The notes under the pieces are model-generated. The model saw only the letters and a program-made list of their open reading frames with translations, was not told where the DNA came from and did not search any database. Shown piece by piece: positions 8,037 through 16,206 of a DNA stretch of 36,344 nt (position 1 is the stretch's first letter; each line of letters begins with the position of its first letter). The position numbers and the translations under genes are program-made. This DNA comes from an uncultured Pseudovibrio sp. Its GTDB lineage: Bacteria > Pseudomonadota > Alphaproteobacteria > Rhizobiales > Stappiaceae. The stretch lies in the NCBI GenBank assembly GCA_947502585.1, contig CANNAV010000028.1:1-36344 (forward strand), given 5' to 3'.

Positions 8037-9479
8037 TTATCTCACTGCCCCCAACAATTCCTCGAACATTTTATCGACCGCGCTCATCAAACGGGCCGAA
8101 GCTGAATAAGCTGTCTCAATCGTCATCAGGCGTTGCATTTCCGTATCAATGTTGACACCTGTTTTATTAGACAACATCTGCACGTTCGAATTAAACGCAG
8201 ACGCATCCAGCGTGGAGTTTTCAGTGGCCATTTTACGTTCAGCACTGAACCAGCTTACGGTGTTGGCCGCAAAATCCTGGAGAGTTGAGGTTGAATTTAC
8301 AGCTGCGGCAGACTCAAAGGCACGTTCTTCATTTAAAGCTGCTTCATAACCCTTCAGCAGCGCCGAATATCCGGCGTTATCTGCCATGTTATGTTTGAAT
8401 GAGACACCATTAATTCCGCCATCACGCAGAAGTTTAACATCTCCGTCTTTGGCTGGATCAACGGCACTATTGACCTCTAAACGACTGGCAGGGTCCCCTG
8501 GGCCAGAAGCAAATGCAAACAGACCATCACCGACCCCCGCAGCAGGATCAGGTTCATGCTCCTGGAAAATATCGACGAGCGCCTTTGCAGTTTCGTTAAG
8601 CTGAGTCTGCATTGTTACAAGCGTGTCGTCCCTAACTTTTGCATACCCGGCGATTGCTCCGCCGGTAACAGGTGCAGTAGCACCTGGCCCTGCGACTGCA
8701 ATACCGTCTACAAGCACATTCTTGCCGACTTCTTCTGATCCCAGAGAAAGAGAAGTATCAAACGAGACGTCACGAGGACTTTTTTCAAAGAGAGTGACAC
8801 CGCTGTCTGTGTAGACAGCCACTCCGTTATTGTCCTGCTCAAGAACCTCAATGCCAATTTCCTCAGAGAGCACCTTGAGCATTTCATCCCGTTGATCCAT
8901 CAACGCATTTACATCACTATCGGCAGCAGTTCCCGATACAATTTTGTTATTAACCCCCTCAAGATCCGAGAGAATATAATTAATGTTATCAACCGCCCGG
9001 CCCATCGCAGCATCAGCTTCAAGTCGTGTGTTCTTCAAGCTCTCCGCTGACTGCTTGATATCATTAACCACCCCATTTGCAGAATTAACCACCGACTGGC
9101 CAAGAACCTGATTCGATGGATCGTTGCCGTAAACAATCAGTGCTTCATTCAAGGATCCTATGCCTGAAGCTGTACTCGTACCAAATGGCTCCTGCCCCGA
9201 CGGATTGAGCTGATCAAGCATATTTGCATATGACCCCGAAGCTGTAGCAGCACTTCCGCTCTTCAAGGTCGCCTTAAACGCCGCCTGATTTACCATGCGC
9301 GAAGCATGGGATACATAAACAACCGAGCCATTATCGGTTGCAAAATTGCGGACGTCGGCTTCTTGTCGCGCATAGCCTGGATTGTTGACATTTGCGACAT
9401 TGCGGGAGGCAATTTCCATCTCAGCAGAACGTGCTGCCAGGGAAGATTGCGCCGTAAGCATTGCGGAGGTAAGAGACAT
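8037..9479 (-). CDS. flgK: hook-filament junction protein FlgK (HAP1)
   Basis: 480 residues. The N-terminus has the rod/hook-family pattern (MLTAQSSLAARSAEMEIASRNVANVNNPGYARQEADV) and the C-terminus the junction-protein helix (NVQMLSNKTGVNIDTEMQRLMTIETAYSASARLMSAVDKMFEELL). The middle carries FlgK-type segments such as DQRDEMLKVLSEEIGIEVLEQDNNGVAVYTDSGVTLF. FlgK forms the first junction ring between hook and filament. It lies 10 bp after flgE in an operon with flgL, flaF and flbT. Confidence 0.95.
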   Translation of the reverse strand: MSLTSAMLTAQSSLAARSAEMEIASRNVANVNNPGYARQEADVRNFATDNGSVVYVSHASRMVNQAAFKATLKSGSAATASGSYANMLDQLNPSGQEPFGTSTASGIGSLNEALIVYGNDPSNQVLGQSVVNSANGVVNDIKQSAESLKNTRLEADAAMGRAVDNINYILSDLEGVNNKIVSGTAADSDVNALMDQRDEMLKVLSEEIGIEVLEQDNNGVAVYTDSGVTLFEKSPRDVSFDTSLSLGSEEVGKNVLVDGIAVAGPGATAPVTGGAIAGYAKVRDDTLVTMQTQLNETAKALVDIFQEHEPDPAAGVGDGLFAFASGPGDPASRLEVNSAVDPAKDGDVKLLRDGGINGVSFKHNMADNAGYSALLKGYEAALNEERAFESAAAVNSTSTLQDFAANTVSWFSAERKMATENSTLDASAFNSNVQMLSNKTGVNIDTEMQRLMTIETAYSASARLMSAVDKMFEELLGAVR

Positions 9480-9489
9480 ATCAGCGCCC

Positions 9490-10731
9490 CTAGCGTAAGT
9501 TGTTCAGTTCCTGGAGCAACTCAGAACTCGCATTGAACACTTTTGTGTTGGCACTGTAAGCACGCTGCGACTGAACCATCTTTGTCAGCTCAGATGCAAG
9601 ATCAACGTTTGATCCTTCAACTGCACCTGAAAAGAGAGAACCGAAACCATTATCACCAGGGAAGCCCACAGCAGGATCGCCGGATGCGTCTGTTGCAGCG
9701 TAAATATTACCACTCTTTGCCTGAAGTCCGTCAGGGTTTGAAAAGTTTACAATCTGAATTTGATCTAGTAATTTTTCTTTACTACTCCCATAAATACCAA
9801 ACACCCGACCATCAGATTCAATGCGAACGTTTTGTATCTTTGAAGGTCTATATCCATCAACATCAACTTCACTGACACTAAACTTCTGACCTGCGGTTAC
9901 CGTATTACTAAGGTCGAGCGTAACATTGCCACCGTTCGGCACCTTAAAGACAAAATCAGTATCAGAGGTTGGAGCCAGTTTGCCGTCGCCCGTAAACTCC
10001 AACTCGAATCTGGTAGCTGGTGGAGTGAGCACAGTCTTATCAAGACCTTCTGCGTCAGCAGCCTGCACCATCCACTTCGACCCGTTCACATTACCTGCCT
10101 CATCAGCACCCTGCTCAACTTTTGTATAAAACACATCAATCTTCACAGGATTTCCGTTCTGATCAAAAGTGCTGATCGATGTTTTATGGTCGTAATTATC
10201 AGGAAGACCCGGAGCTGGTACAGGCGGATTTGCGTTGGAATCTTCTGATGGATGGGCTGCCGTACCGGAGGCCAGATTGACACCCAGTTCCCCCTGAGAG
10301 CTTGCTTGCCAGACCGGCGTGCTGAGATCAACTGTGACAGGCGTCCCTCCTTCAGAAAGTAGTTTGTACCCGCTGGAATTTACCATCTGCCCATTTTTGT
10401 CGAGCACAAAATCGCCAGCACGAGTGTAATATGTACCGCCTTGCGAATCTTCCACCTGAAAGAAACCGTTCCCGTTAATGGCAAGATCTGTCCCACTGGA
10501 GGTAAAGTTGAAGGCACCCTGCTGGCGGACTGACTGCACAACGGTTGTGTTCACGATGCCGGATTGATAGGATGAGTTACCACCGGAACCGACAAGAGAC
10601 GAAAATGCTGTTTCGTAGCGTTTGTAGCCTACGGTATCCGCGTTGGAGATATTGTCTGCGACAGTTGAGAGTTTGTTAGACTGCGCATCCATCCCTGAGA
10701 CGCTGGTGTTCATGATTCCGTAGAGGCCCAT
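9490..10731 (-). CDS. flgE: flagellar hook protein FlgE
   Basis: 413 residues. N-terminal domain MGLYGIMNTSVSGMDAQSNKLSTVADNISNADTVGYKR is the rod/hook signature; the DLAINGNGFFQVEDSQGGTYYTRAGDF segment at about 85-111 and the C-terminal NVDLASELTKMVQSQRAYSANTKVFNASSELLQELNNL complete the FlgE pattern. The subunit polymerises into the hook (universal joint) under the FlgD cap, with length set by FliK. It heads a hook-junction operon; the 89-bp spacer upstream holds a strong copy of the regulon motif. Confidence 0.96.
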   Translation of the reverse strand: MGLYGIMNTSVSGMDAQSNKLSTVADNISNADTVGYKRYETAFSSLVGSGGNSSYQSGIVNTTVVQSVRQQGAFNFTSSGTDLAINGNGFFQVEDSQGGTYYTRAGDFVLDKNGQMVNSSGYKLLSEGGTPVTVDLSTPVWQASSQGELGVNLASGTAAHPSEDSNANPPVPAPGLPDNYDHKTSISTFDQNGNPVKIDVFYTKVEQGADEAGNVNGSKWMVQAADAEGLDKTVLTPPATRFELEFTGDGKLAPTSDTDFVFKVPNGGNVTLDLSNTVTAGQKFSVSEVDVDGYRPSKIQNVRIESDGRVFGIYGSSKEKLLDQIQIVNFSNPDGLQAKSGNIYAATDASGDPAVGFPGDNGFGSLFSGAVEGSNVDLASELTKMVQSQRAYSANTKVFNASSELLQELNNLR

Positions 10732-10789
10732 GGTGTGCTCCTGGCTACATCAATTGCAAAAATTACCATCGGCAGTAAAGCTTGTTAAT

Positions 10790-10805
10790 CTTGTCCGAGC
10801 CTGAC
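10790..10805 (-). promoter_or_regulatory. candidate regulon operator before flgE (strong)
   Basis: Minus-strand GTCAGGCTCGGACAAG, two half-sites GTCAGG and GACAAG with a 10-bp period, 58 bp before the flgE ATG. Nearly the same sequence precedes flgB and motA. The direct-repeat spacing suits a tandem-binding OmpR-family protein; binding by the FtcR encoded at 34969-35643 is inference. Confidence 0.55.
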
Positions 10806-10820
10806 CGCAAACCCGTTGGA

Positions 10821-11396
10821 TTATTTACAAAATTCTAATGAGTTCGGGGTCCATCGCCCATAACCGGATGCGACGATATTTTTGATCACCCGGCAAACAT
10901 AACGTTTTTGTGCAGGGTTATTGTCCGGGCCGGCATGGTACCTGGCAACCGCCATCGTCCAGCTTTTTTCGTTCTGCTTCAGCTCTGACAGAAATTTTGC
11001 TGCATAAGCAACATTCTGCCTGGGATCGAGCATGGCTCTGAGATCAGAAAAATTAGTGCTGTGGTAAAAGATGTTAATCTGCATACAGCCAACATCAATC
11101 AGCTTTACCCCACGATTTCTCGATCTCATGATTGCAGCGAGCGCTTCTGTCGCGCTGTCAGCAAAATACGACTTGCCAGCAATATTAAGAGCATAAGGAT
11201 GTAAAGAGTTTCTGCGCCCTGTCTCGGTCAGGCCAACCGCATAAAGGATACCAAGAGGCACGTTGTATTGGCGTGCCGCTTCCTGCATATAACGCTCACA
11301 CACGCGGGCCGCCTTCTTATTACCAGCCGCCTGCGCACCGATTGCGATCAAACTACAAATAGATGCCGCTGCGAATATCCTGAACCTCCGCTTCAT
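10821..11396 (-). CDS. sltF: flagellar lytic transglycosylase, SltF-like
   Basis: 191 residues with a signal peptide (about 1-23, ending AQA-AG) and an SLT-type lysozyme-like domain. The catalytic glutamate is probably E58 in GLTETGRRN; the family motifs DVGCMQINIFYH (about 101-112), LDPRQNVAYAAKFL and MAVARYHAG are all present. Such enzymes cleave peptidoglycan to let the rod pass; in Rhodobacter sphaeroides SltF partners the hydrolase-less FlgJ, matching the domain-only FlgJ at 1371-1865. Its ATG lies 44 bp inside the 3' end of fliK, an overlap implying coupled translation. Confidence 0.88.
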   Translation of the reverse strand: MKRRFRIFAAASICSLIAIGAQAAGNKKAARVCERYMQEAARQYNVPLGILYAVGLTETGRRNSLHPYALNIAGKSYFADSATEALAAIMRSRNRGVKLIDVGCMQINIFYHSTNFSDLRAMLDPRQNVAYAAKFLSELKQNEKSWTMAVARYHAGPDNNPAQKRYVCRVIKNIVASGYGRWTPNSLEFCK

Positions 11397-12675
11397 TTAG
11401 TCCTGCCCCGGTATACTGCGCATGTGGCTGGTCATCCCGGCTTTGCTGAGCGCCACTTTCGCTGCCATTTCCCCCACCGAACCGCTCCTGACTTTGGCCG
11501 GGTTGACGCATTTGGTCTGAAACCCCCTCTTTGAAGTTGACAGTAATGTTTTGTGTCTCAGTTCTGTAACCTCCATCCTGCAGCACACGTGCCAATGTGC
11601 GCAGATCACCCTTCAGCAAATCCGCCGCCTCCCGGGTGCTTGTGACAAGCGAGATTTCCAACTCACCTCCGCGCATTTGCATATTTGCACGAACAACACC
11701 AAGATTGTCCGGGCGGAGCTGGATTTCGAGTGACTTAACTGGCTTTGCAGCTTTTGCATCAGCTGCCTGAGCCGCTAACTCCTGAGCGGTATTTGCTGCC
11801 GATGGCGTTTGAGAGAGCTGTCTGGACAGAGCATTGGCTACCTGTTGAGCAGGACGACCCAGTTCAGCAGGCGGAAGGTGGGTCTCCAGGCTCACAACTT
11901 TAACTTCACCTCCAGCAGGCTTACCACCGGGCTGGCTTACTGAAGCGTCCGGTTGCGGCTTGCCTTGTTTCGACAGGAAGTCAGTTGATACCTGCCTGGT
12001 TCCGGTTGCGTGTCCTTCTGCCTGAGGCAAGTTGATTGCACCATTACCCTCAGGCTTAGGCCCTGCATTGGGAGACTTAACACGACCTGCTTCAGAGCCA
12101 CTCAGTGCCTCGCCATTCACCGCCTTTAACTCTTTTGAGCTTAACGCGTTCAAAACCTGAGCCATCGTCCCTTCCCGGCCCAAAGCGGTGGATCCTGTCA
12201 TATTAGCGAGGCCTGTCACTGAACTCAGCTCTGATCCAGCTTTTTGCTCAGCCGTCATTGCTGCGTTTACAACAATTGGCATGGCCAGCAATTCATCCGC
12301 AAGCAGCTCTGCTGCACCTGAAACCCTTTGACCAGCACCGGCATCAGCCGCCCCGTCACTCTTGACTGCAGAATCTTCAGAGCCCGCGGCAACTGACGCC
12401 CCTGCGCCAGCCTTTTCCAAAAGGTCCCTGAGAGCATCTGAAGCTTTGCTATCGCTCTTATCAGACTGGCTCTCCGATGACGCCGGGTTTGCATCTTTTC
12501 TCTGGTCAGTAGCCTCGCTGTTTTCCCGAACTTTTTTTTCATCCCTGACTTTATCGATGACCTTTTCAAACCCGCTCGCGCGTTCCTCTTTTTCTGAAAG
12601 AGCTACGCTTTTCCGAACAACTGTTCCATCTTTGCCAGGAGCACTACGCTCTACATTTGGAAGAGTGGCATTCAT
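11353..12675 (-). CDS. fliK: flagellar hook-length control protein FliK (MotD)
   Basis: 440 residues. The first 300 are Ala/Ser/Gly-rich, polar and low in complexity, as in FliK rulers. The conserved C-terminal domain is at about residues 325-390: KSLEIQLRPDNLGVVRANMQMRGGELEISLVTSTREAADLLKGDLRTLARVL, the beta-alpha pattern of the FliK substrate-specificity-switch domain. In Sinorhizobium the equivalent gene after motC was first called motD. It controls hook length and switches FlhB specificity. ATG at 12675 gives a TGATG overlap with motC; a TTG one codon upstream is less likely. Confidence 0.92.
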   Translation of the reverse strand: MNATLPNVERSAPGKDGTVVRKSVALSEKEERASGFEKVIDKVRDEKKVRENSEATDQRKDANPASSESQSDKSDSKASDALRDLLEKAGAGASVAAGSEDSAVKSDGAADAGAGQRVSGAAELLADELLAMPIVVNAAMTAEQKAGSELSSVTGLANMTGSTALGREGTMAQVLNALSSKELKAVNGEALSGSEAGRVKSPNAGPKPEGNGAINLPQAEGHATGTRQVSTDFLSKQGKPQPDASVSQPGGKPAGGEVKVVSLETHLPPAELGRPAQQVANALSRQLSQTPSAANTAQELAAQAADAKAAKPVKSLEIQLRPDNLGVVRANMQMRGGELEISLVTSTREAADLLKGDLRTLARVLQDGGYRTETQNITVNFKEGVSDQMRQPGQSQERFGGGNGSESGAQQSRDDQPHAQYTGAGLNEAEVQDIRSGIYL

Positions 12676-13913
12676 CAAAACTCAGCCTCTTTCATTGCTC
12701 TGTCTGCATCGTACAGTGCGTTTTTAAATGGGACTAACACTTTTGTGTTGTAAAGCTTCTCTTCCAGCCCGACTTGCGGCAAATAAGGAACGAACTCTGA
12801 AGCAGCGGGTGTTTCCGGCTGCGGCCACTCCCGAACAGTGTTTGCCATCGCGATTGCGGCAGCCTGGATCAGTTGATTGCCCTCACTCAGGTCCGCGGTC
12901 TTCACCTCAACCAGACCAGAGATTGCCTGCTCCCATTCCTCACCAGGTGCTTTGGCAGCTGAAAGGTAGAGTTTAGCTTCACTCTCACGCTCTGCGCCAT
13001 CTGGACTCAGGTCAAGAAACGCGGCACTTCCTTTGAGTGCAAACGCGGTGTTACCGCTGATCAGAGCAGCTTTTGCAAGACGAAGGAGAAGAATACCTTG
13101 AGATTCCTCATCAAACTCTGACACCAGCTGAAACACACGGTCCCACTCATCCTCTTTCTTCAGATAATCAGAACCGCTGATCACATCAGCTACAGTGTCA
13201 CGAAACTCAGAAGCAAATACTGAGGTGTTGTATTGGAATAAATAGCGACGGGAAAGTCTCTCAAACTTTTCCGTGTCGCCCAGTTCTGCCACCATTGGCG
13301 CCTGCCTGCGCAGTGCGCTTTCTTCCACAAGCGTTCCGGGCATCATCAAACGTGCAAGGTCAAAGTAACGCTGCGCTCCGGCCGGATCATCATTGGAGAT
13401 CAAGATCGCCTGGGCCAGAGCTACCTGACCGGCAATCGCAACCGGGAGCGTTATCGGGTCGACCTTTAACAACAAGTTCAACGCCGCCTGGCGGTTACCT
13501 TGTGAATAGGCCATGGCCCCCGCAAACAAATTCGGATCACCAGTGAACTCAACGCCCTGAACTGCCAGCTCCTGAAAAACAGAGCCAGCCCCGCCGCTGA
13601 GCATAAATGAAATGGCGGCACGCGAATTCTTCTCAATCTTCCAACTCTCCGGATCCTGCCGCAGGAAACGACGGCCAATCACGATGAGAGATGGCTGTAG
13701 TAAGTTGTAAGCTTCCAGATTTCCTTTGATGATCTCATCCTGAAGGATCTGAAGTTCCAAAACCATCAGATCAGGATCAGCTGTTGATATCATCTGAGCC
13801 GATGCAGGCTGAAGGTTCATCGCACCAGGGCCCGCGCCTACAATCGAGCCTGTGCTCAGCAGCACATACATCAGGAATAAGGCCCGGGCTCTCTTTGCAG
13901 TGCGAACCAGCAT
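12675..13913 (-). CDS. motC: periplasmic motility protein MotC
   Basis: 412 residues with an N-terminal signal sequence (positive MLVRTAKRAR, hydrophobic core to about residue 38, ASAQM) and a long helical, repeat-like periplasmic body (SYSQGNRQAALNLLLKVDP, LPVAIAGQVALAQAIL, LLLRLAKAALISGNTAFALKG) typical of rhizobial MotC. In Sinorhizobium meliloti MotC interacts with the periplasmic part of MotB and is needed for motility. The gene overlaps motB by 1 bp (TGATG) and fliK by 1 bp, the standard motB-motC-fliK order of Hyphomicrobiales. Confidence 0.93.
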   Translation of the reverse strand: MLVRTAKRARALFLMYVLLSTGSIVGAGPGAMNLQPASAQMISTADPDLMVLELQILQDEIIKGNLEAYNLLQPSLIVIGRRFLRQDPESWKIEKNSRAAISFMLSGGAGSVFQELAVQGVEFTGDPNLFAGAMAYSQGNRQAALNLLLKVDPITLPVAIAGQVALAQAILISNDDPAGAQRYFDLARLMMPGTLVEESALRRQAPMVAELGDTEKFERLSRRYLFQYNTSVFASEFRDTVADVISGSDYLKKEDEWDRVFQLVSEFDEESQGILLLRLAKAALISGNTAFALKGSAAFLDLSPDGAERESEAKLYLSAAKAPGEEWEQAISGLVEVKTADLSEGNQLIQAAAIAMANTVREWPQPETPAASEFVPYLPQVGLEEKLYNTKVLVPFKNALYDADRAMKEAEF

Positions 13914-15568
13914 CAGGCCTTCCCTTTCATCAGCATAATTTCGATACGACGATTCTGAGGCGCATAAGGATCCTGATCATTCTTCAGCCGACGGTCTGCA
14001 TATCCTTCGATACCAACAATGCGGTTCTCATCCAATCCGCCCCGGGTGAGCATGAAATAAGCCATGTGCGCACGGGCTGTTGATAAACGCCAGTTGTCGT
14101 TACTCCCGGACCTGAACGGCCGCGCATCCGTATGACCACGAATAACGATCTCACCGTCTTCTTTTTCAAGAACCTTCGCAATCTGCTCCATAGCCCTCAC
14201 AACATCCGGATGAGGCTCGGAGGACCCGACGGCGAACATTCCAAAATCATCATTGTCCATGATACGGATCAGCACACCATCCTGAGAGCGGGTGAACTCG
14301 ATACTCGCCCCGGTTTTCATTCCCTCCAGTGCCTCTCCAACGGAGTTCGCCAGAGAGACCAGATGCCTGTTGCCCTCATCACCACCGATTTCAGACTTCT
14401 GAGCAACGTTTGCTACGGCCTCAGATTCATTATCTGCGATTTCGACGGGCTTTATAACGAACTCAGGCTGCGTTTCATCACCCTTCATACCCCCGTTTTC
14501 CGGTGTTTCCTGGGCATCCTCAGGTGCAGGGTCAGGAGCTTGCGCTTCTGCAAAAACAAGCCGCGTAATTACGGCGTCTTTTCCCTCTGTCTCTGACCGG
14601 CTCAGCGCAAGCTGTTTCCGGTTTTCTCCTGCAGCAACATCCTCACCTGCGCCATCAGGCTCATCGCCAATCACAATCACGGAGCTGTTTGCAGAGTTCT
14701 CGCCTGAAACAGCAGGAAGGTTCTTGCCGCCACGCGCCAGATCAGAAGCTTCTTCCAGAACCTCGATTTGCTCTTTGGTCAACTCATTCACGGGAATACC
14801 CTCTTCACTTTCATGAAAAATCGGGATTCGAGTGAGCAAGGGCGCATTTCCGGGCAGTTCATCTTTTTGCCAGCCGGAAGGATCGAATGGATCGCGGAAG
14901 CTTGTTCCATCAGCCAGACCCTGCCCATCCGGATCCCGGTTAGGAAGCGCAAAGAGAACCGGGGTTTTCGCCATTTTGAGTGCGCCTGGACCACCGGTTC
15001 CAGGAGAACCATCTGTCTTAACAGCAGATTCTGCTTCTGAAGCAAGCGCGGCGAGGATTGCATAAGGATTATCGAAAAGCTGCAGTTCGGTATAGCGGGC
15101 ATCACGTTCATAGTCACGGCTAATGACACTGATGGGTTTTGCACCACCATCATCAGCGTTTGCACCGGCAAGCTTTGAATTTTCACCAGTATCGCGCACA
15201 GAAACAGGCTCAGCTCTGTTTGCTCCACCGCCAGAAGCAGGGCCTTTCTTTTCGAAGCCACCGGCACCGACCGGCTTGCCGCCTTTAACACCTTCGCCAC
15301 TCTCAACAGGAGCCGGGGCATCTTCAGGATCCCGGATGCCCTTCGGTCTCGAAGTGGAATCCACCAGCCTGATCGGATTGAAGTAGCTTGCAATGCCACG
15401 TTGAGAGGATTCATCAGATGCATTAACCAACCACATGAGAAGGAAGAATGCCATCATCGCCGTTGCAAAGTCTGCATAGGCAATCTTCCATACACCTGAC
15501 TTAGGTACGGTGACTATGTCGCTGTAACGCCTGCGAACGATAATCAGTTCTTGTGGTTCCAACGCCAT
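13913..15568 (-). CDS. motB: flagellar stator protein MotB (long rhizobial type)
   Basis: 551 residues. The transmembrane helix WKIAYADFATAMMAFFLLMWLV carries the essential ion-binding aspartate, D33. A very long polar, probably disordered periplasmic linker (about 60-400) precedes an OmpA/Pal-type peptidoglycan-binding domain with IVIRGHTDARPF, SNDNWRLSTARAHMAYFMLTRGGL and NRRIEIMLM. MotB anchors the stator to the cell wall. I chose ATG at 15568 (MALEPQE), 5 bp after the fliH stop; an upstream in-frame ATG inside fliH seems too early. motA is not adjacent but lies at 30955-31839. Confidence 0.95.
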   Translation of the reverse strand: MALEPQELIIVRRRYSDIVTVPKSGVWKIAYADFATAMMAFFLLMWLVNASDESSQRGIASYFNPIRLVDSTSRPKGIRDPEDAPAPVESGEGVKGGKPVGAGGFEKKGPASGGGANRAEPVSVRDTGENSKLAGANADDGGAKPISVISRDYERDARYTELQLFDNPYAILAALASEAESAVKTDGSPGTGGPGALKMAKTPVLFALPNRDPDGQGLADGTSFRDPFDPSGWQKDELPGNAPLLTRIPIFHESEEGIPVNELTKEQIEVLEEASDLARGGKNLPAVSGENSANSSVIVIGDEPDGAGEDVAAGENRKQLALSRSETEGKDAVITRLVFAEAQAPDPAPEDAQETPENGGMKGDETQPEFVIKPVEIADNESEAVANVAQKSEIGGDEGNRHLVSLANSVGEALEGMKTGASIEFTRSQDGVLIRIMDNDDFGMFAVGSSEPHPDVVRAMEQIAKVLEKEDGEIVIRGHTDARPFRSGSNDNWRLSTARAHMAYFMLTRGGLDENRIVGIEGYADRRLKNDQDPYAPQNRRIEIMLMKGKA

Positions 15569-15573
15569 GGCTA

Positions 15574-16206
15574 CTACTCTCCCAGCGTATTGCGAAGCTC
15601 CCTGCACCATTCCGACAGGCCGGTTGAAAGTGCCATGTCAGACACCTTCACCACGAGGTCAGTGCTGGAGTTTTCCGAAAATTTAATTGTGCCTGAAAGC
15701 TCACCGGCTTTCTTCCCGAACAAATCAAAAAGATGTTGAGGCCCGGATACTTCAAGAACGGCTTCAGGTGCTTCAGAGAGCTGGTGACGTACCACCTGCA
15801 CCAATGAGGATACCGCGCGATCCCGTGCGCGTTCTTCAACAAAAGGAACCAGTATTTCACAAACAGCCTCAGACACCCTGTCTTCAATTTCCACAAGAGA
15901 CTGCTGAAAAGCCTCCTTCAGCCTCTCACCCTCCCCCTTTTTGAAAGCTTTTTCCCGCGAAGCCAGCTCTACTTCCAAATCTTCACGCATTTTCCTGATG
16001 CGCTCATCCGCACCTGACTTTGCAGCTTCCTCACCTTCCGAAAACCCGTTTTCATAGGCTTCAAAGACGCGATTAACCCAGTCTCCACCTTCGCCATACC
16101 CTTTCGGGAGCATGGATATAACTTCCTGCATATCCTGAAGATCTTTAGTGGTAACGTCTGTATCTGTCGTAAAATCAGTTAAATAGTCGTTGATACCGCG
16201 CTTCAT
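15574..16206 (-). CDS. fliH: FliH-like ATPase regulator
   Basis: 210 residues with no membrane segment. An acidic N-terminus is followed by WVNRVFEAYENGFSEGEEAAKSGADERIRKMREDLEVELASREKAFKKGE, the glycine-spaced amphipathic helix of FliH (GFxEGxxxA), then a coiled coil and a C-terminal domain (LVPFVEERARDRAVSSLVQVVRHQL ... DLVVKVSDMALS) like the FliH/V-ATPase E-subunit fold. It would bind and restrain FliI. It overlaps fliF by 4 bp (ATGA). Rhizobial versions are diverged and often unannotated, so certainty is moderate to high from motif plus context. Confidence 0.78.
   Translation of the reverse strand: MKRGINDYLTDFTTDTDVTTKDLQDMQEVISMLPKGYGEGGDWVNRVFEAYENGFSEGEEAAKSGADERIRKMREDLEVELASREKAFKKGEGERLKEAFQQSLVEIEDRVSEAVCEILVPFVEERARDRAVSSLVQVVRHQLSEAPEAVLEVSGPQHLFDLFGKKAGELSGTIKFSENSSTDLVVKVSDMALSTGLSEWCRELRNTLGE

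Noticed and set aside
14788..15423. 211-codon minus-strand frame inside motB
   Set aside because: Same strand but different frame from motB, whose disordered linker simply lacks stops in this frame; no family resemblance.
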